In this document: in pieces, positions 8,436-16,841 of the stretch
How positions within the stretch are numbered: position 1 is the first letter of the stretch
How the letters are laid out: the number at the start of each line of letters is the position of its first letter
Assembly (NCBI RefSeq): GCF_001418415.1
Contig: NZ_LIQT01000003.1
Location: 1 to 59,232 of the forward strand
Source of the DNA: Streptomyces hirsutus
GTDB taxonomy: Bacteria > Actinomycetota > Actinomycetes > Streptomycetales > Streptomycetaceae
Direction: 5' to 3'
DNA: 59,232 bases
Translations under genes and position numbers: made by a program
Notes under the pieces: generated by a model
What the model saw: the letters and a program-made list of their open reading frames with translations, nothing else
Database searches by the model: none
Told to the model about the DNA's origin: nothing

Positions 8436-9980
8436 TCACTCTCGGTCTGGTGCGCTTTCCGGGGTGTCGGGGCCGGATGCTTTCTGCTGTCCAGTCTGTC
8501 CGGCATCATCCTGGTGCGCTTCGCCACCATCGCTTCGCGGCTGGGGTGTGTAGCCGGGGATGTCGATTCGGGGCAGAACAGTGTCGACCTGTGGCAGATT
8601 GAGATCGAACTGGGGCATGGCCGCGGCCATCTGCGCAGCGACCTGCTGGGCGAGACGGATCCCCGGAGCGTTGATCGCTTTGTAGAGCGCGGTTTGATCG
8701 GCTGCCATCCGCTGTGCGAGCTGTTGAATGGGGCCGTTCACGAGCTTTTGGTGTTCGGCGGCTTGGCGGGCGAGGTGCTGCAACGAGCCGTTGGCGAGCC
8801 CTGCCTGCTCGATGGCTTGCCGGGCGCGCTGGGCGCTGGACAGATCAAGGCCTGCGAGTGTGGCGGCGAGCCGGTTGGAAACCAACTGTTCCGCAGGTGT
8901 CCGGGCCGCGAGGGCGTTGCGCTTGGCGGCTGCTGCGAAGTCGGTGACTCGTTTCTTGAGCTCGTGCAGGAGCTTCATACAGGGTTCGTCGTCGGTATCC
9001 GGAGGTACCGGCTCGCCCGAGGTAAGCAGGGTTGGACCCATGCCGTCTCCGGCGGAGAAGAGAATCTTCGTCTCCCAGACACAGGCGACGTATCCGGCGA
9101 TGGACTCCACTTCGTCGACCGCGAGGCCGTACAGCAGCCACTTCGCCTCGGCCGTGTACCAGACAGTTCCCTCGATCGCGTGCCCTGTCACGCCCGTGAC
9201 GGCGAGCAGCTCAACGTCGGGCGTCCCGGACCAGGCGAACCACCGTTCCGCGGAGCCGCCTTCGCCAAGGCCGTCGTAGCCGTTGAGTCTGTTCAACCCC
9301 AGCGCCGCTTCCGCCACACCGTCGCGGACAGCCGACGATGTCAACAACTGCGCGGCAGCGTCCTCCGCCTCTTTCCCGGACACCTCCTTGGTGAACTCGG
9401 AGACGACCTGAGCGAAGCCCTTGAGCATGGTCAGCCGGTCTTCGAGCCCGCGGACATCCTCGTTCATCGGGTACCGGTAGGAGCTCCCGTCACCGAAGTC
9501 CTTGGTGTTGTTGGTGACGAAGTAGACGTGTTGGTCAGGGTTCTCTTTGAGGAATTCCAGGATGGAGAACCAGATCGCCGCATCACGGCCGCCTTCAGCG
9601 TGATCCTTGACCGCCTTCGCCGGCGGAAGAGCCATCGCTTCCCGCTGGTACGCCCTGCGCAGCGCCGCGTTGCTGGTCTCGATGACCTCGAATATCTCTC
9701 CGTAAGCGTCCCGCCAGTGGTCCAGGAGACGCTCCAGGTCCAGAGGTTCCAGAAAGCTCTTCAGTTCCCAGGGCAGATCTTCCTGCAACTTCTCCAGGGT
9801 GTTCAGGACCCGCTGGTGTTTGTCGGGGTAGTACCGCGCCTTGTGGGCGGCCATCTCCTCCAGGACCATCCACGGCACGGCGACCCGATGGTGTCCCGAC
9901 TGCCGCAGCTTCCTGATGATGTCCGCTGTGGGTCCTTCGGGCTGCAGAAGGTTCACCGCGTTCGTATCAAAAATGATCAA
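8436..9980 (-). CDS. PIN-domain protein with long C-terminal extension (514 aa)
   Basis: The N-terminal region is a PIN-like RNase domain. It begins LIIFDTNAVNLL (first acidic residue), continues with VPWMVLEEMAAHKA (Glu), GGRDAAIWFSILEFL (Asp) and ends FVTNNTKDFGD, which gives the full acidic set for metal-dependent RNA cleavage. Residues from about 190 to 300 form a second alpha/beta region, and the last 200 residues are helical, Ala/Gln-rich repeats that may oligomerise. The TTG at 9980 follows GGGGAGG at good spacing and gives the natural PIN start; a longer frame reaches 10118 but lacks the motif. No antitoxin gene adjoins it, so this looks like a stand-alone PIN (DUF4935-like) protein. 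The role is unknown; defence or stress RNA cleavage is plausible. Confidence 0.75.
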   Translation of the reverse strand: MIIFDTNAVNLLQPEGPTADIIRKLRQSGHHRVAVPWMVLEEMAAHKARYYPDKHQRVLNTLEKLQEDLPWELKSFLEPLDLERLLDHWRDAYGEIFEVIETSNAALRRAYQREAMALPPAKAVKDHAEGGRDAAIWFSILEFLKENPDQHVYFVTNNTKDFGDGSSYRYPMNEDVRGLEDRLTMLKGFAQVVSEFTKEVSGKEAEDAAAQLLTSSAVRDGVAEAALGLNRLNGYDGLGEGGSAERWFAWSGTPDVELLAVTGVTGHAIEGTVWYTAEAKWLLYGLAVDEVESIAGYVACVWETKILFSAGDGMGPTLLTSGEPVPPDTDDEPCMKLLHELKKRVTDFAAAAKRNALAARTPAEQLVSNRLAATLAGLDLSSAQRARQAIEQAGLANGSLQHLARQAAEHQKLVNGPIQQLAQRMAADQTALYKAINAPGIRLAQQVAAQMAAAMPQFDLNLPQVDTVLPRIDIPGYTPQPRSDGGEAHQDDAGQTGQQKASGPDTPESAPDRE

Positions 9981-10399
9981 AAGAGCCTCCCCGACTTCTT
10001 CGGGAGGAAGTATCTCAACCGCCACCGAAAAACGATCCCCCCGCCCGACACCGTCGTCGGCACGCTCGGCGCTGACGACGGAGCGACTCCCACCCTGAAT
10101 CCCGGAGCCGGTGGGCACCTTGACGTCGGTACCGGCCTGCGGGACGGGCGCTCTACACCCGGCTGGACTGCCTCACAGAATCCCCCCTTGGCCAGGTGCG
10201 GCTGGGGGCGCGCGACCCCTTGTCCAACTCTGCTGCACCCCCTTGTCCAGGTCTGCTACCGAGGACGTTTCCCCTTGACACGGGCTGTTTCGGCTGGCGA
10301 TCAGGTCGTGGTCAAGGGGGTGTGTGATAGGGGAGCCCGCCCGGCCGTGGCGCGCGCCTGGTGTGATGCGGCGATGCCGATGGAGCGCACCATGATGGT
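9981..10399. other. Intergenic stretch before the CGGTG repeat tract
   Basis: I see no gene in these 419 bp. Open frames continue in from the PIN gene's antisense strand but carry no recognisable sequence. The promoter of the PIN gene should lie near 9990-10100. Confidence 0.5.
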
Positions 10400-10479
10400 C
10401 GGTGCGGTGCGGTGCGGTGCGGTGCGGTGCGGTGCGGTGCGGTGCGGTGCGGTGCGGTGCGGTGCGGTGCGGTGCGGTG
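10400..10479 (+). repeat. Microsatellite (CGGTG)16, left part
   Basis: Sixteen uninterrupted copies of CGGTG end exactly where the inverted repeat of the 2.46-kb element begins. Seven more copies in the same orientation follow the other end of the element (12936-12970). The unbroken copies indicate recent slippage. Confidence 0.95.
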
Positions 10480-10579
10480 AGCTTCCGCCAACTTGAAGTC
10501 GCAGGTCAAAGGGCTGGTGTGACCGGTTCTCGGGCTGCTCACGCTGGTCGTCGGCGGCTGTCTGCGGAGTAGATCGTCT
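10480..10579 (+). repeat. Left 100-bp terminal inverted repeat
   Basis: It starts AGCTTCCGCCAACTTGAAG and ends just before the stop codon of the transposase. It differs from the right copy at six positions. Confidence 0.85.
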
Positions 10580-10580
10580 G

Positions 10581-11414
10581 TCAGCGGTTGACTTCGAGGT
10601 TCGTCAGAACGAGCAGGGCGCGCAGGAGGCGGGTCGCGTGGGCGGGGTCGGTGCGGAGCTTGGTGAGGGTCCGCCAGTTCTTGAGGTGGGCGAAGCCGTG
10701 TTCGACCGGTGCGCGTCCGACGGCGAGGACGCGGTTGGCCGTCTTCTGGCCGGGTGTGAGCTTGTGGGTGCGGCTGGCGTGGAAGCCGGTGATGATCACG
10801 GGGTCGCGTACGTCGTTGTCCAGGCCGCGGAATCCGAGGTCCGCGAGGGCGCCGAGGCCGGCGGAGCGCAGGTGGTCCAGGATGTGGTCGTGGCGGGCGG
10901 CGGTGATGTCGTGGGTGCGGCCGGGCCGGGCGGCGGATATCCAGATCAGGCGGCCTTTCTCGTCGGTGAGGGCGAGGAAGTGCAGGCCGTGATGGTGGTG
11001 TTTGCCGGAGTAGTTCCGCCGGTCGGCCTTGCCGGTGCGGCGTTGGGTGGGGATGAGGGTGCCGTCGATCAGGACCACCTCCCCGCCCCGTTTGGCGACC
11101 TTCTTCAGGACGCGGTCCAGGCGCGGTGCCTGAGCGGCGAGCAGGGCGATCAGCTCGTCGCGCCATCGGCGGACGGTGGACTCGGAGACGTTGTTGCCGC
11201 CGGCCATGTCGGCCAGGCGCTGGTCGTGGCGCAACACGGCCAGGACGATCACCGCGATCCGTCCGGGCGGCAGGACCCGCCACCTGGACCGTATCGCCTT
11301 CAGATGGCGACGCAGCAGACCGGCGAGGTGGTTGACGGTCCGCGTGGACAGCGGCAGACGGCACTGGTAGACAAGCGGGCAGGTGCCCTCGGCGCGTTCT
11401 TTGGTTTTCGTCAC
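10581..11414 (-). CDS. IS5-family DDE transposase
   Basis: This 277-residue protein is a DDE transposase of the IS5/DDE_Tnp_4 type. Motifs in order: an N-terminal helix-turn-helix region (NNVSESTVRRWRDELIALL, about residues 60-90), first Asp in EVVLIDGTLIPTQ, the HHGLHFLALTDEKG strand, second Asp in GALADLGFRGLD, and the Glu in APVEHGFAHLKNWR near the C-terminus. I start at GTG 11414 (VTKTKERAEG); the frame is open to 11465. No frameshift is visible, so it could mobilise the whole 2.46-kb unit. The stop codon lies one base inside the end of the left inverted repeat. Confidence 0.88.
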   Translation of the reverse strand: MTKTKERAEGTCPLVYQCRLPLSTRTVNHLAGLLRRHLKAIRSRWRVLPPGRIAVIVLAVLRHDQRLADMAGGNNVSESTVRRWRDELIALLAAQAPRLDRVLKKVAKRGGEVVLIDGTLIPTQRRTGKADRRNYSGKHHHHGLHFLALTDEKGRLIWISAARPGRTHDITAARHDHILDHLRSAGLGALADLGFRGLDNDVRDPVIITGFHASRTHKLTPGQKTANRVLAVGRAPVEHGFAHLKNWRTLTKLRTDPAHATRLLRALLVLTNLEVNR

Positions 11415-11486
11415 ACAAGTCCAACGGCCGCCGGGGGCACCGTGGTTACGCCCGTGGCGCAGCACTCCGGGCGATGGCGTCCCCGG

Positions 11487-11852
11487 TCACAGGCGGGTGG
11501 TGAAGCGGCCGTCGGGCAGTTTGCGCAGCCAGCCGCGATCAACGAGTCTGACCAGCCTCCCCCGCAGCGGTTCCAGCCTGGCCCGCACGGTGACGTCGAC
11601 TCCCAGCACCTCGCCGACCTGGCGGGCCATGACCGGTCCGGCGGCCTGCCGCACGGCGGCAAGGATGCGCTGGTAGTCCGGCGGGAGCATGGTCTCTTCC
11701 ACATCCGGCGTGCGGTGCGGGATCAGCATCACCGCCCGGCCGCCCACCTGCCCGGGCGTCGGCGCGGCCGAGGCGCGTTCGTCGGCAAGCTGCTCGCTCA
11801 CCCGGTCAAGGACACGTTCGGCGACGGCGAGTTCGTCGCGCTCGGCCCGCAC
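11487..11852 (-). CDS. Winged-helix-like small protein linked to the transposase (121 aa)
   Basis: The C-terminal 80 residues (LPPDYQRILAAVRQAAGP, then MARQVGEVLGVD and a GRLVRLVDRGWLRKLPDGRF wing) look like a winged helix-turn-helix DNA-binding domain. The N-terminus is a charged helix likely to form a coiled coil. The start is uncertain: the frame upstream of the GTG at 11852 continues with coil-like sequence (LLERITARRAELDELEEQL) for about 35 residues but has no ATG, GTG or TTG, so the true start may be unusual or the gene may be truncated. It lies 72 bp from the transposase on the same strand and is probably a transposon accessory protein. Confidence 0.6.
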   Translation of the reverse strand: MRAERDELAVAERVLDRVSEQLADERASAAPTPGQVGGRAVMLIPHRTPDVEETMLPPDYQRILAAVRQAAGPVMARQVGEVLGVDVTVRARLEPLRGRLVRLVDRGWLRKLPDGRFTTRL

Positions 11853-12017
11853 CTCCGCCAGCTGTTTGGCCAGCTGTTCTTCGAGTTCGTCCAGTTCCGC
11901 ACGGCGCGCGGTGATCCGTTCCAGGAGTTCGGGATCCAGTATGCGTCGGATCGTAGAAGGCCATCCGACTGCCGCGGGATGGAATCAGCGAACCGGCTGC
12001 GGCCGTTGCCCACGCGC

Positions 12018-12755
12018 TCACCGCACTGAGCGTTCCAATGCAGCCCGATGATCGGAAACCCACTGATAGGCCGTCTGAACTTGCGTCACCGCCCCTGCGT
12101 CCCGGAGCCGGGCCATGGCGCCGTCACCCGCATCGGCCTGGGTCTTGATGCCCCGCCAGCACCGGTCCTGCCACCACAAGATCGTGGACACGAGACGTTG
12201 CCGGTCCAACAGCAAGTAGCTGTCAACGATCAGCCTCATGCGCCGGGCTGCCTCCTCGACGTCGGTGACCGAAGGGCCCAGATCGAGGTACTGCCAGCAG
12301 ACATGAGCGATGTCGTGGATCCGCGCGCCCGGCGCAGCAAGGTCCCAGTCGATGAATGCCGTCGGGCGAAGCTCGCCACTGGACTGGCGATAGACGGTGT
12401 TCTTGGGCGACAGGTCGTTGTGACACACGACCTCTTGGTCTCCGGCCAGCGGGGTGCCGGCCGTCAGGTCGTGGAACTCACGCACGAGCCGGGCGACCGT
12501 CACCAGACTCTCGTCCGATAACACGGCGGCAGGTTGTTGCGGCTCCCATGCCACATGGCCATCGAGGTAACTGAGGACCTCACGGCCCTCGTCGTCCACA
12601 CCGAGATACCGCGGAGCACCACGCCAGCCACTGGCTTCAAGCAACCTCAGAAGATCACCCACGAACTTCGTGCGAGCCGACGCTGGACGGCGCACCGTCT
12701 CCCCGACACGAACAACCGCATTGACAAAACCTCCGGGCAAAAACGACTCAGCCAT
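12018..12755 (-). CDS. Aminoglycoside phosphotransferase-like (APH/choline-kinase fold) enzyme
   Basis: The 245-residue protein has the kinase motifs of the APH family: the catalytic loop VVCHNDLSPKNTVY (Brenner motif HNDxxxxN; here with Asp and Asn) and the metal-binding AFIDWDLAAPGARIHDIA. The N-terminal lobe is recognisable but short (VVRVGETVRRPASART contains the small-lobe strand). The start is ATG 12755. Members phosphorylate aminoglycosides, macrolides, hydroxyl groups of other antibiotics or small metabolites; the sequence alone does not tell which. As the only non-transposition cargo of the flanked element, a resistance function is the natural guess. It appears complete. Confidence 0.8.
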   Translation of the reverse strand: MAESFLPGGFVNAVVRVGETVRRPASARTKFVGDLLRLLEASGWRGAPRYLGVDDEGREVLSYLDGHVAWEPQQPAAVLSDESLVTVARLVREFHDLTAGTPLAGDQEVVCHNDLSPKNTVYRQSSGELRPTAFIDWDLAAPGARIHDIAHVCWQYLDLGPSVTDVEEAARRMRLIVDSYLLLDRQRLVSTILWWQDRCWRGIKTQADAGDGAMARLRDAGAVTQVQTAYQWVSDHRAALERSVR

Positions 12756-12835
12756 CCGTCCACCCTGCCCGATCACTACCTCCAACGCTCAACAACTTGT
12801 CCCGACGCTTGATCCACCCCCGAGACAACTCCGCC

Positions 12836-12935
12836 AGATGATCTACTCCGCAGACAGCCGCCGACGACCAGCGTGAGCATCTCGAGAACCGGTCACACCA
12901 GCCCTTTGACCTGCAACTTCAAGTTGACGGAGGCT
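12836..12935 (-). repeat. Right 100-bp terminal inverted repeat
   Basis: On the minus strand it starts AGCCTCCGTCAACTTGAAG. It pairs with 10480-10579 at 94 of 100 positions. Confidence 0.85.
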
Positions 12936-12970
12936 CGGTGCGGTGCGGTGCGGTGCGGTGCGGTGCGGTG
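12936..12970 (+). repeat. Microsatellite (CGGTG)7, right part
   Basis: Seven exact copies of CGGTG continue in the same orientation as the tract at 10400-10479. This is as expected if the transposon split one tract. Confidence 0.92.
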
Positions 12971-13020
12971 GCGCGGGCCCCGATGCGCGCCGCACCGCAC
13001 CACTGCCGTCCCGGTGCGCC

Positions 13021-13482
13021 CTACACGACGGTCAGGCGCACCGGGTGCGAACCGGCCGGTGCGGGGTGCGCTTCGAGGGCCTGGCCCACGCCGACGGCCT
13101 CCAGCTGACGGAGGGTGTCGGCGACGTCCTCGTGGTCGTCGGTGAGGATCTGCGCGGCGAAGTTGATGACCGCGCGGGCGATGCCCTCCGCCGCGTCCGG
13201 CCCGGCCTGCGCCCAGATCCGCAGCGAGGTCACGAAGATGCGCCCGAGGGCCTCCAGGGCGAAGGTGTCCTCGCACGGCTCGCCCGCGTCCGGGCCGGGC
13301 AGCGCGGTGACGGGGACGACGATCCGGGTGGCGACGTCGGCGAGCAGCTCCGGCATCCGCGGCTCGGCGCCAGCGAACTCGCGGGCGGCGTCGACGTCGT
13401 CGGCCTGAACGGCCCGGAGGTAGTTGAAGACACTGATGGCCGCGTGCGGGGTCATTGGGGTGAGCGGCGTGGTGTCGGGCAT
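13021..13482 (-). CDS. Hypothetical protein (153 aa)
   Basis: The minus-strand frame starts MPDTTPLTPMTPHAA at ATG 13482. The protein is mainly helical (AREFAGAEPRMPELLADVA and later segments), acidic, with no signal peptide or membrane span. Codon use is normal for the host and a GAGGAGCCG sequence lies upstream of the start, so I consider it real. Family unknown. It is divergent from the 155-aa gene at 13742 across a 259-bp gap. Confidence 0.6.
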   Translation of the reverse strand: MPDTTPLTPMTPHAAISVFNYLRAVQADDVDAAREFAGAEPRMPELLADVATRIVVPVTALPGPDAGEPCEDTFALEALGRIFVTSLRIWAQAGPDAAEGIARAVINFAAQILTDDHEDVADTLRQLEAVGVGQALEAHPAPAGSHPVRLTVV

Positions 13483-13741
13483 GCCGGCTCCTCGCGTACG
13501 GGCCGCCCCGCTGATTGCGGCGGCCTCGAAGCCACCCTCGAACCGCGGCCCTGTGGACAGAGTCCGCGCACGGACGGTGAGTGGACTCGCCTGGTCGGCG
13601 CTCGCGTTGCTCCTTGTCCAGTTCCGCTACCTGCGATATTCCGCCCATTACGGCAGGGGAGAAATCTCCGTCCCGGCACGCTGCGCGACGTCCCGGGAAA
13701 AGCCGCTGCCGGACGGGGCGTGCCACTGGGAGACTGCGGGG

Positions 13742-14209
13742 ATGACCACGCAGCGGCTGCCGTTCCCGGTCCCGGACGAATGCGCCCACTACTTCGTCGG
13801 CAGCTACGCCGACATGCACGACCTCGTTGAGGACCTGGTCGTGCCCGACGGCGTGCCCGAGGCCGCGGCGACCGTCCTGCGTACGGCCCGCGAGCTGCTG
13901 CGCCAGTCGTACTACTGCTACGAGTTCTCCACCGTGGCGGTCATGCACTCCCTGATCGCGGTGGAGATCGTGCTGCGCGACCGCATCCCGGACGCGGGCA
14001 AGAAGCCGCTGCACCAGCTCATCAAGCAGGGCGCCGCCGACGGGGTCCTGACGGCCCGGCAGGCGGAATACCTCGACTATGGTCGGCAGATCCGCAACGG
14101 GATGGCGCACGGCCAGACCACGCACGCGGTGATGCCCCCGGCCATGGCGGTGCCGATGGTAACGACGTCGTTCGCGATCGTCTCCGAGCTCTGCGCCGCA
14201 CCTGCCTGA
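13742..14209 (+). CDS. Hypothetical protein (155 aa), helical
   Basis: It starts MTTQRLPFPVPDECAHYF at ATG 13742. A helical core follows, ending with the segment EYLDYGRQIRNGMAHGQ. The RNxxxHG-type element near the end (RNGMAHG) resembles the RxxxxH motif of HEPN-like or hypothetical abortive-infection proteins, but only loosely. The downstream 3' end lies 16 bp before the IS630 insertion site. No partner gene adjoins it. Confidence 0.6.
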   Translation: MTTQRLPFPVPDECAHYFVGSYADMHDLVEDLVVPDGVPEAAATVLRTARELLRQSYYCYEFSTVAVMHSLIAVEIVLRDRIPDAGKKPLHQLIKQGAADGVLTARQAEYLDYGRQIRNGMAHGQTTHAVMPPAMAVPMVTTSFAIVSELCAAPA

Positions 14210-14782
14210 CGGTCACGGATCGATACTGACTTCGGCTCGTCAGGGTGAGCTTTCCTGAAGTTCCTGATGGGCCTGGGGTAGTGGCTGTATTCCGTGGTGT
14301 GTGAGGTATGCGGATGGGGGCGGGCTGACCCCTGCGGGACGTCAGCGCCGGGAGACGGTGCGGATGCAGGCGGCCGAGCTGTTCGAGCAGAAGATCAAGC
14401 CGCCCGAGGTGGCACGGCGCCTGCGGGTGAGCCCGAAGTCGGCTTACCAATGGCATCAGTTGTGGCGGGACGGCGGCGTGCAGGCTCTGGCCTCCCGCGG
14501 CCCGAGTGGATCGCGCTGCCGGCTGTCCCCGCGCTGTCTGGAGAAGCTGGCCTCATACCTCGATGAGGGACCTGCCGCGCACGGCTGGGTGGAGGATCAG
14601 GTGTGGACCGCGGCGAGGGTGGCCACGCTGATCGGCAGGAAGTTCCACGTCTCCTACAGCGTCTCGGGTGCGACGCGGCTGATGCACCGGCTCGGCTTCA
14701 GCCCGCAGGTCCCCGCCCGGCGGGTCGCGGAACGCGACGAGCAGGCCGTCACCGTGTGGAAGGAGGCGACCTGGGAGGAGGT

Positions 14783-14787
14783 AAAAG
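14783..14787 (+). other. Candidate programmed -1 frameshift site (A AAA G)
   Basis: In frame 0 the codons are GTA AAA GAG. Slipping back one base gives AAA AGA GCC and opens the frame that encodes the catalytic half of the IS630 transposase. IS families are known to use A-rich slippery sites. It could instead be a simple mutation. Confidence 0.5.
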
Positions 14788-15186
14788 AGCCCGGGCGGCC
14801 TGCGGGGGATACATCTGCTTCGAGGACGAGGCGGGCTTCACCCGGCGGCCGCCCAAAGGACGCACCTGGGGCCGACGCGGCCGCACCCCGGTCGTGACGG
14901 TCAGCGGACGACGCTCAGGGCGCCTGTCGGTGGCCGGACTGATCGCGATGCGGCCCGGCTCCCGGACCCGGCTGTGCCACCGTCTGCGCACCCACCCCGC
15001 GGGCAAGGGCAAACGCCGCAGCATGGGAGAGCGGGACTTCATCGCGCTGGTCGACGGTGTCCATCAGCTCGTCAAGGCGCCGATCGTGCTGGTGTGGGAC
15101 CGGCTCAACACCCACGTCTCCCACGTCATGCGTGAGTTGATCGCCGAGCGTGACTGGCTGACGGTTTTCCTGCTGCCCGCCTACTA

Positions 15187-16624
15187 GGGCTTGGTCAGGT
15201 CGGAGTGGGTGTGGGTATGTCGCGGTGGCAGGTGGGGCATGCGCCGGTCCAGGCTGCGAGGAGGGTCTGCAGTTCGCGGACGATGCGGTAGAGGCTCAGG
15301 CCGGCGCCGTGTCTTTTGGGGCTCGGGCCAGTCGTTGCAGGGTGCAGAAGGCGTGGGCGACGGAGACGAGGGTGACGTGGTGGTGCCAGCCGGTCCAGGT
15401 CCGGCCCTCGAAGTGGGCCAGGCCCAGGGCCTGTTTCATCTCCCGGTAGTCGTGCTCGATGCGCCAGCGGAGCTTGGCGAGCCGGACCAGAGTGGTCAGC
15501 GGGGTGTCGGCGGGCAGGTCGGACAGCCAGAACTGGACCGGTTCGTTCTCGTCGGCGGGCCACTCGGCCAGCAGCCAGCACTCCGGCAGCTGCGGCCCGT
15601 CGACGGCCTGACGGATCTCGCGTCCGGCAGGCCGGATCCGCAGGGCCACGAACCGTGAGTACATCCGCTTGAAGCCGCTGCGCCCGGCGCCGGGCCGGGA
15701 GCCCTCCCGCCACTGGACCGGCCGTGCGGCCTTTCGGCCGAGGGCGGTGACCAGCTGTTTCACCGACTGCGGCCTGTCCGGGTACTTCGCCACCGGCGGA
15801 CGCCCGTTCCCGCTGTATGGCGGGGTCACCGGCACGGCTTCGCCGGGCTGGGCCGAGAGCGTGGTGGAGATGCCCACCACATAGTGGAGACCGCGGGCCT
15901 GCAGGCCGAGCCGGAACGCGGCCGCGTCGCCGTATCCGGCGTCCGCGATGGCCAGCGGCACCTCGATCCCCCACGAGCGGGTCTCGTCGAGCATGTCCAG
16001 GGCCAGCTGCCACTTCTCCACATGCCCGACGTCCTCGGGAATGCCGCAGGCAGTGCGGCGGGCGACCTTGGCCGGATCCGCCTTCACGGACCCGGGCGCC
16101 CAGGTCTCGGGCAAAAACAGCCGCCAGTCGACCGCCGCCGAGGCATGGTCCGAGGCCAGATGCAGCGAGACGCCGACCTGGCAGTTGGTGATCTTTCCCG
16201 CGGTGCCGGTGTACTGCCGCGACACGCACGCCGAGGCATGGCCGTCCTTGAGGAAGCCGGTGTCGTCGAAGATCAGCGCCTTCGGCCGGATCGCCGCTTC
16301 CATCTTCCAGGCCAGCCGGGCCCGCACGTGCGCCGGATCCCACGGGCTGGTCGTCACGAAATGGGCAAGAGCCTGCCGGTTCCCGTCCTCACCCAGCCGG
16401 GCCGCCATCGGCTCGACCGACTTGCGCTGCCCATCGGTGAGCAGACCCCGCAAGTAGACCTGCCCCCACCGACGCTGATCATTACGCGCGAACGGCTCGA
16501 AAACCTCCGCCGCGAAGTCCTCCAACTCGCTACGCACAGATGCAATTTCCTCCGGAGTCACGCATCTTCAACGACACACCGGACCCACAGGACACGCACC
16601 ATCAACGCCGACCTGACCAAGCCC
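15187..16624 (-). mobile_element. IS701-family element inside IS630
   Basis: The ends are inverted repeats beginning GGGCTTGGTCAGGTCGGAG at 15187 and GGGCTTGGTCAGGTCGGCG (minus strand) from 16624. A 5-bp direct repeat, TACTA, flanks it (15182-15186 and 16625-16629). Removal of the element and one TACTA restores the open frame of the host transposase. Length 1438 bp. Confidence 0.93.
15296..16561 (-). CDS. IS701-family transposase
   Basis: A 421-residue DDE transposase. The catalytic motifs are PKALIFDDTGFLKDG (first Asp, about residue 98), PLAIADAGYGDAAAFR (second Asp, about 205) and WRIEHDYREMKQALGLAHFEGR (Glu, about 360), which is the characteristic IS701 C-terminal signature. The ATG start at 16561 is the first in the frame and the length matches the family. 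The frame is intact, so it is probably the most recently active element in this nest. Confidence 0.93.
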   Translation of the reverse strand: MTPEEIASVRSELEDFAAEVFEPFARNDQRRWGQVYLRGLLTDGQRKSVEPMAARLGEDGNRQALAHFVTTSPWDPAHVRARLAWKMEAAIRPKALIFDDTGFLKDGHASACVSRQYTGTAGKITNCQVGVSLHLASDHASAAVDWRLFLPETWAPGSVKADPAKVARRTACGIPEDVGHVEKWQLALDMLDETRSWGIEVPLAIADAGYGDAAAFRLGLQARGLHYVVGISTTLSAQPGEAVPVTPPYSGNGRPPVAKYPDRPQSVKQLVTALGRKAARPVQWREGSRPGAGRSGFKRMYSRFVALRIRPAGREIRQAVDGPQLPECWLLAEWPADENEPVQFWLSDLPADTPLTTLVRLAKLRWRIEHDYREMKQALGLAHFEGRTWTGWHHHVTLVSVAHAFCTLQRLARAPKDTAPA

Positions 16625-16841
16625 TACTACTCGCCGGACCTGAATCCCGTCGAGTGGGTATGGGCGCACGTCAAGCGCAGTCTGGCCAACCTCGCCGTGG
16701 TCGCCCTCGACCGGCTCGAAGCCCTCGTGCGCAACCGGCTCAAACGCCTCCAGTACCGGCCCGAAACCCTCGACGGCTTCATAGCGGGCACCGGCCTGAC
16801 CCTCGACGACCCAGCCTCACCTTGACGAGCCGAAGTCAGTA

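Larger units (their letters stand above)
10480..12935. mobile_element. 2.46-kb transposon with 100-bp inverted repeats carrying a phosphotransferase-like gene
   Basis: The ends 10480-10579 and 12836-12935 are inverted repeats matching at 94 of 100 positions. Both outer edges abut CGGTG repeats in direct orientation, as expected for insertion into, and duplication of, part of a CGGTG tract. The cargo is an IS5-type transposase, a small winged-helix-like protein and an aminoglycoside-phosphotransferase-like gene, all on the minus strand. Alternatively, one end could be a second partial copy of the IS end. I did not recognise a named transposon. Confidence 0.75.
14301..16825 (+). pseudogene. IS630 transposase, interrupted
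   Basis: Three blocks make up the gene. Block 1 (from 14301) holds the N-terminal helix-turn-helix region (EVARRLRVSPKSAYQWHQLW). After a -1 shift near 14785, block 2 continues with YICFEDEAGFTRRPPKGRTW (first Asp) and VLVWDRLNTHVSHVMRE (second Asp) to 15180. The IS701 insertion follows. Block 3 (from 16625) supplies YYSPDLNPVEWVWAHVKRSL with the final Glu and ends at 16825. Without the insertion and its 5-bp duplication the YSPDLNPVE motif is restored exactly. The interruption makes the gene non-functional. Confidence 0.9.
14226..16839 (+). mobile_element. IS630-family element, split by an IS701 insertion
   Basis: The terminal inverted repeats start CTGACTTCGGCTCGTCAGGG at 14226 and, inverted, end at 16839 with one mismatch. 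The flanking dinucleotide TA is present on both sides (14224-14225, 16840-16841), the expected IS630 target duplication. The element is interrupted at 15187-16624 by IS701. Its right edge cuts into an ISL3 transposase remnant, so the insertion order is ISL3, then IS630, then IS701. Confidence 0.9.

Noticed and set aside
8382..10496. Plus-strand 704-residue open frame antisense to the PIN gene
   Set aside because: It is a high-GC shadow: codon bias and motifs belong to the minus-strand PIN protein, and the end is CGGTG repeat coding.
10312..11424. Minus-strand 370-residue frame including the CGGTG tract
   Set aside because: It is out of frame with the transposase and consists of repeat-coded APHRT text.
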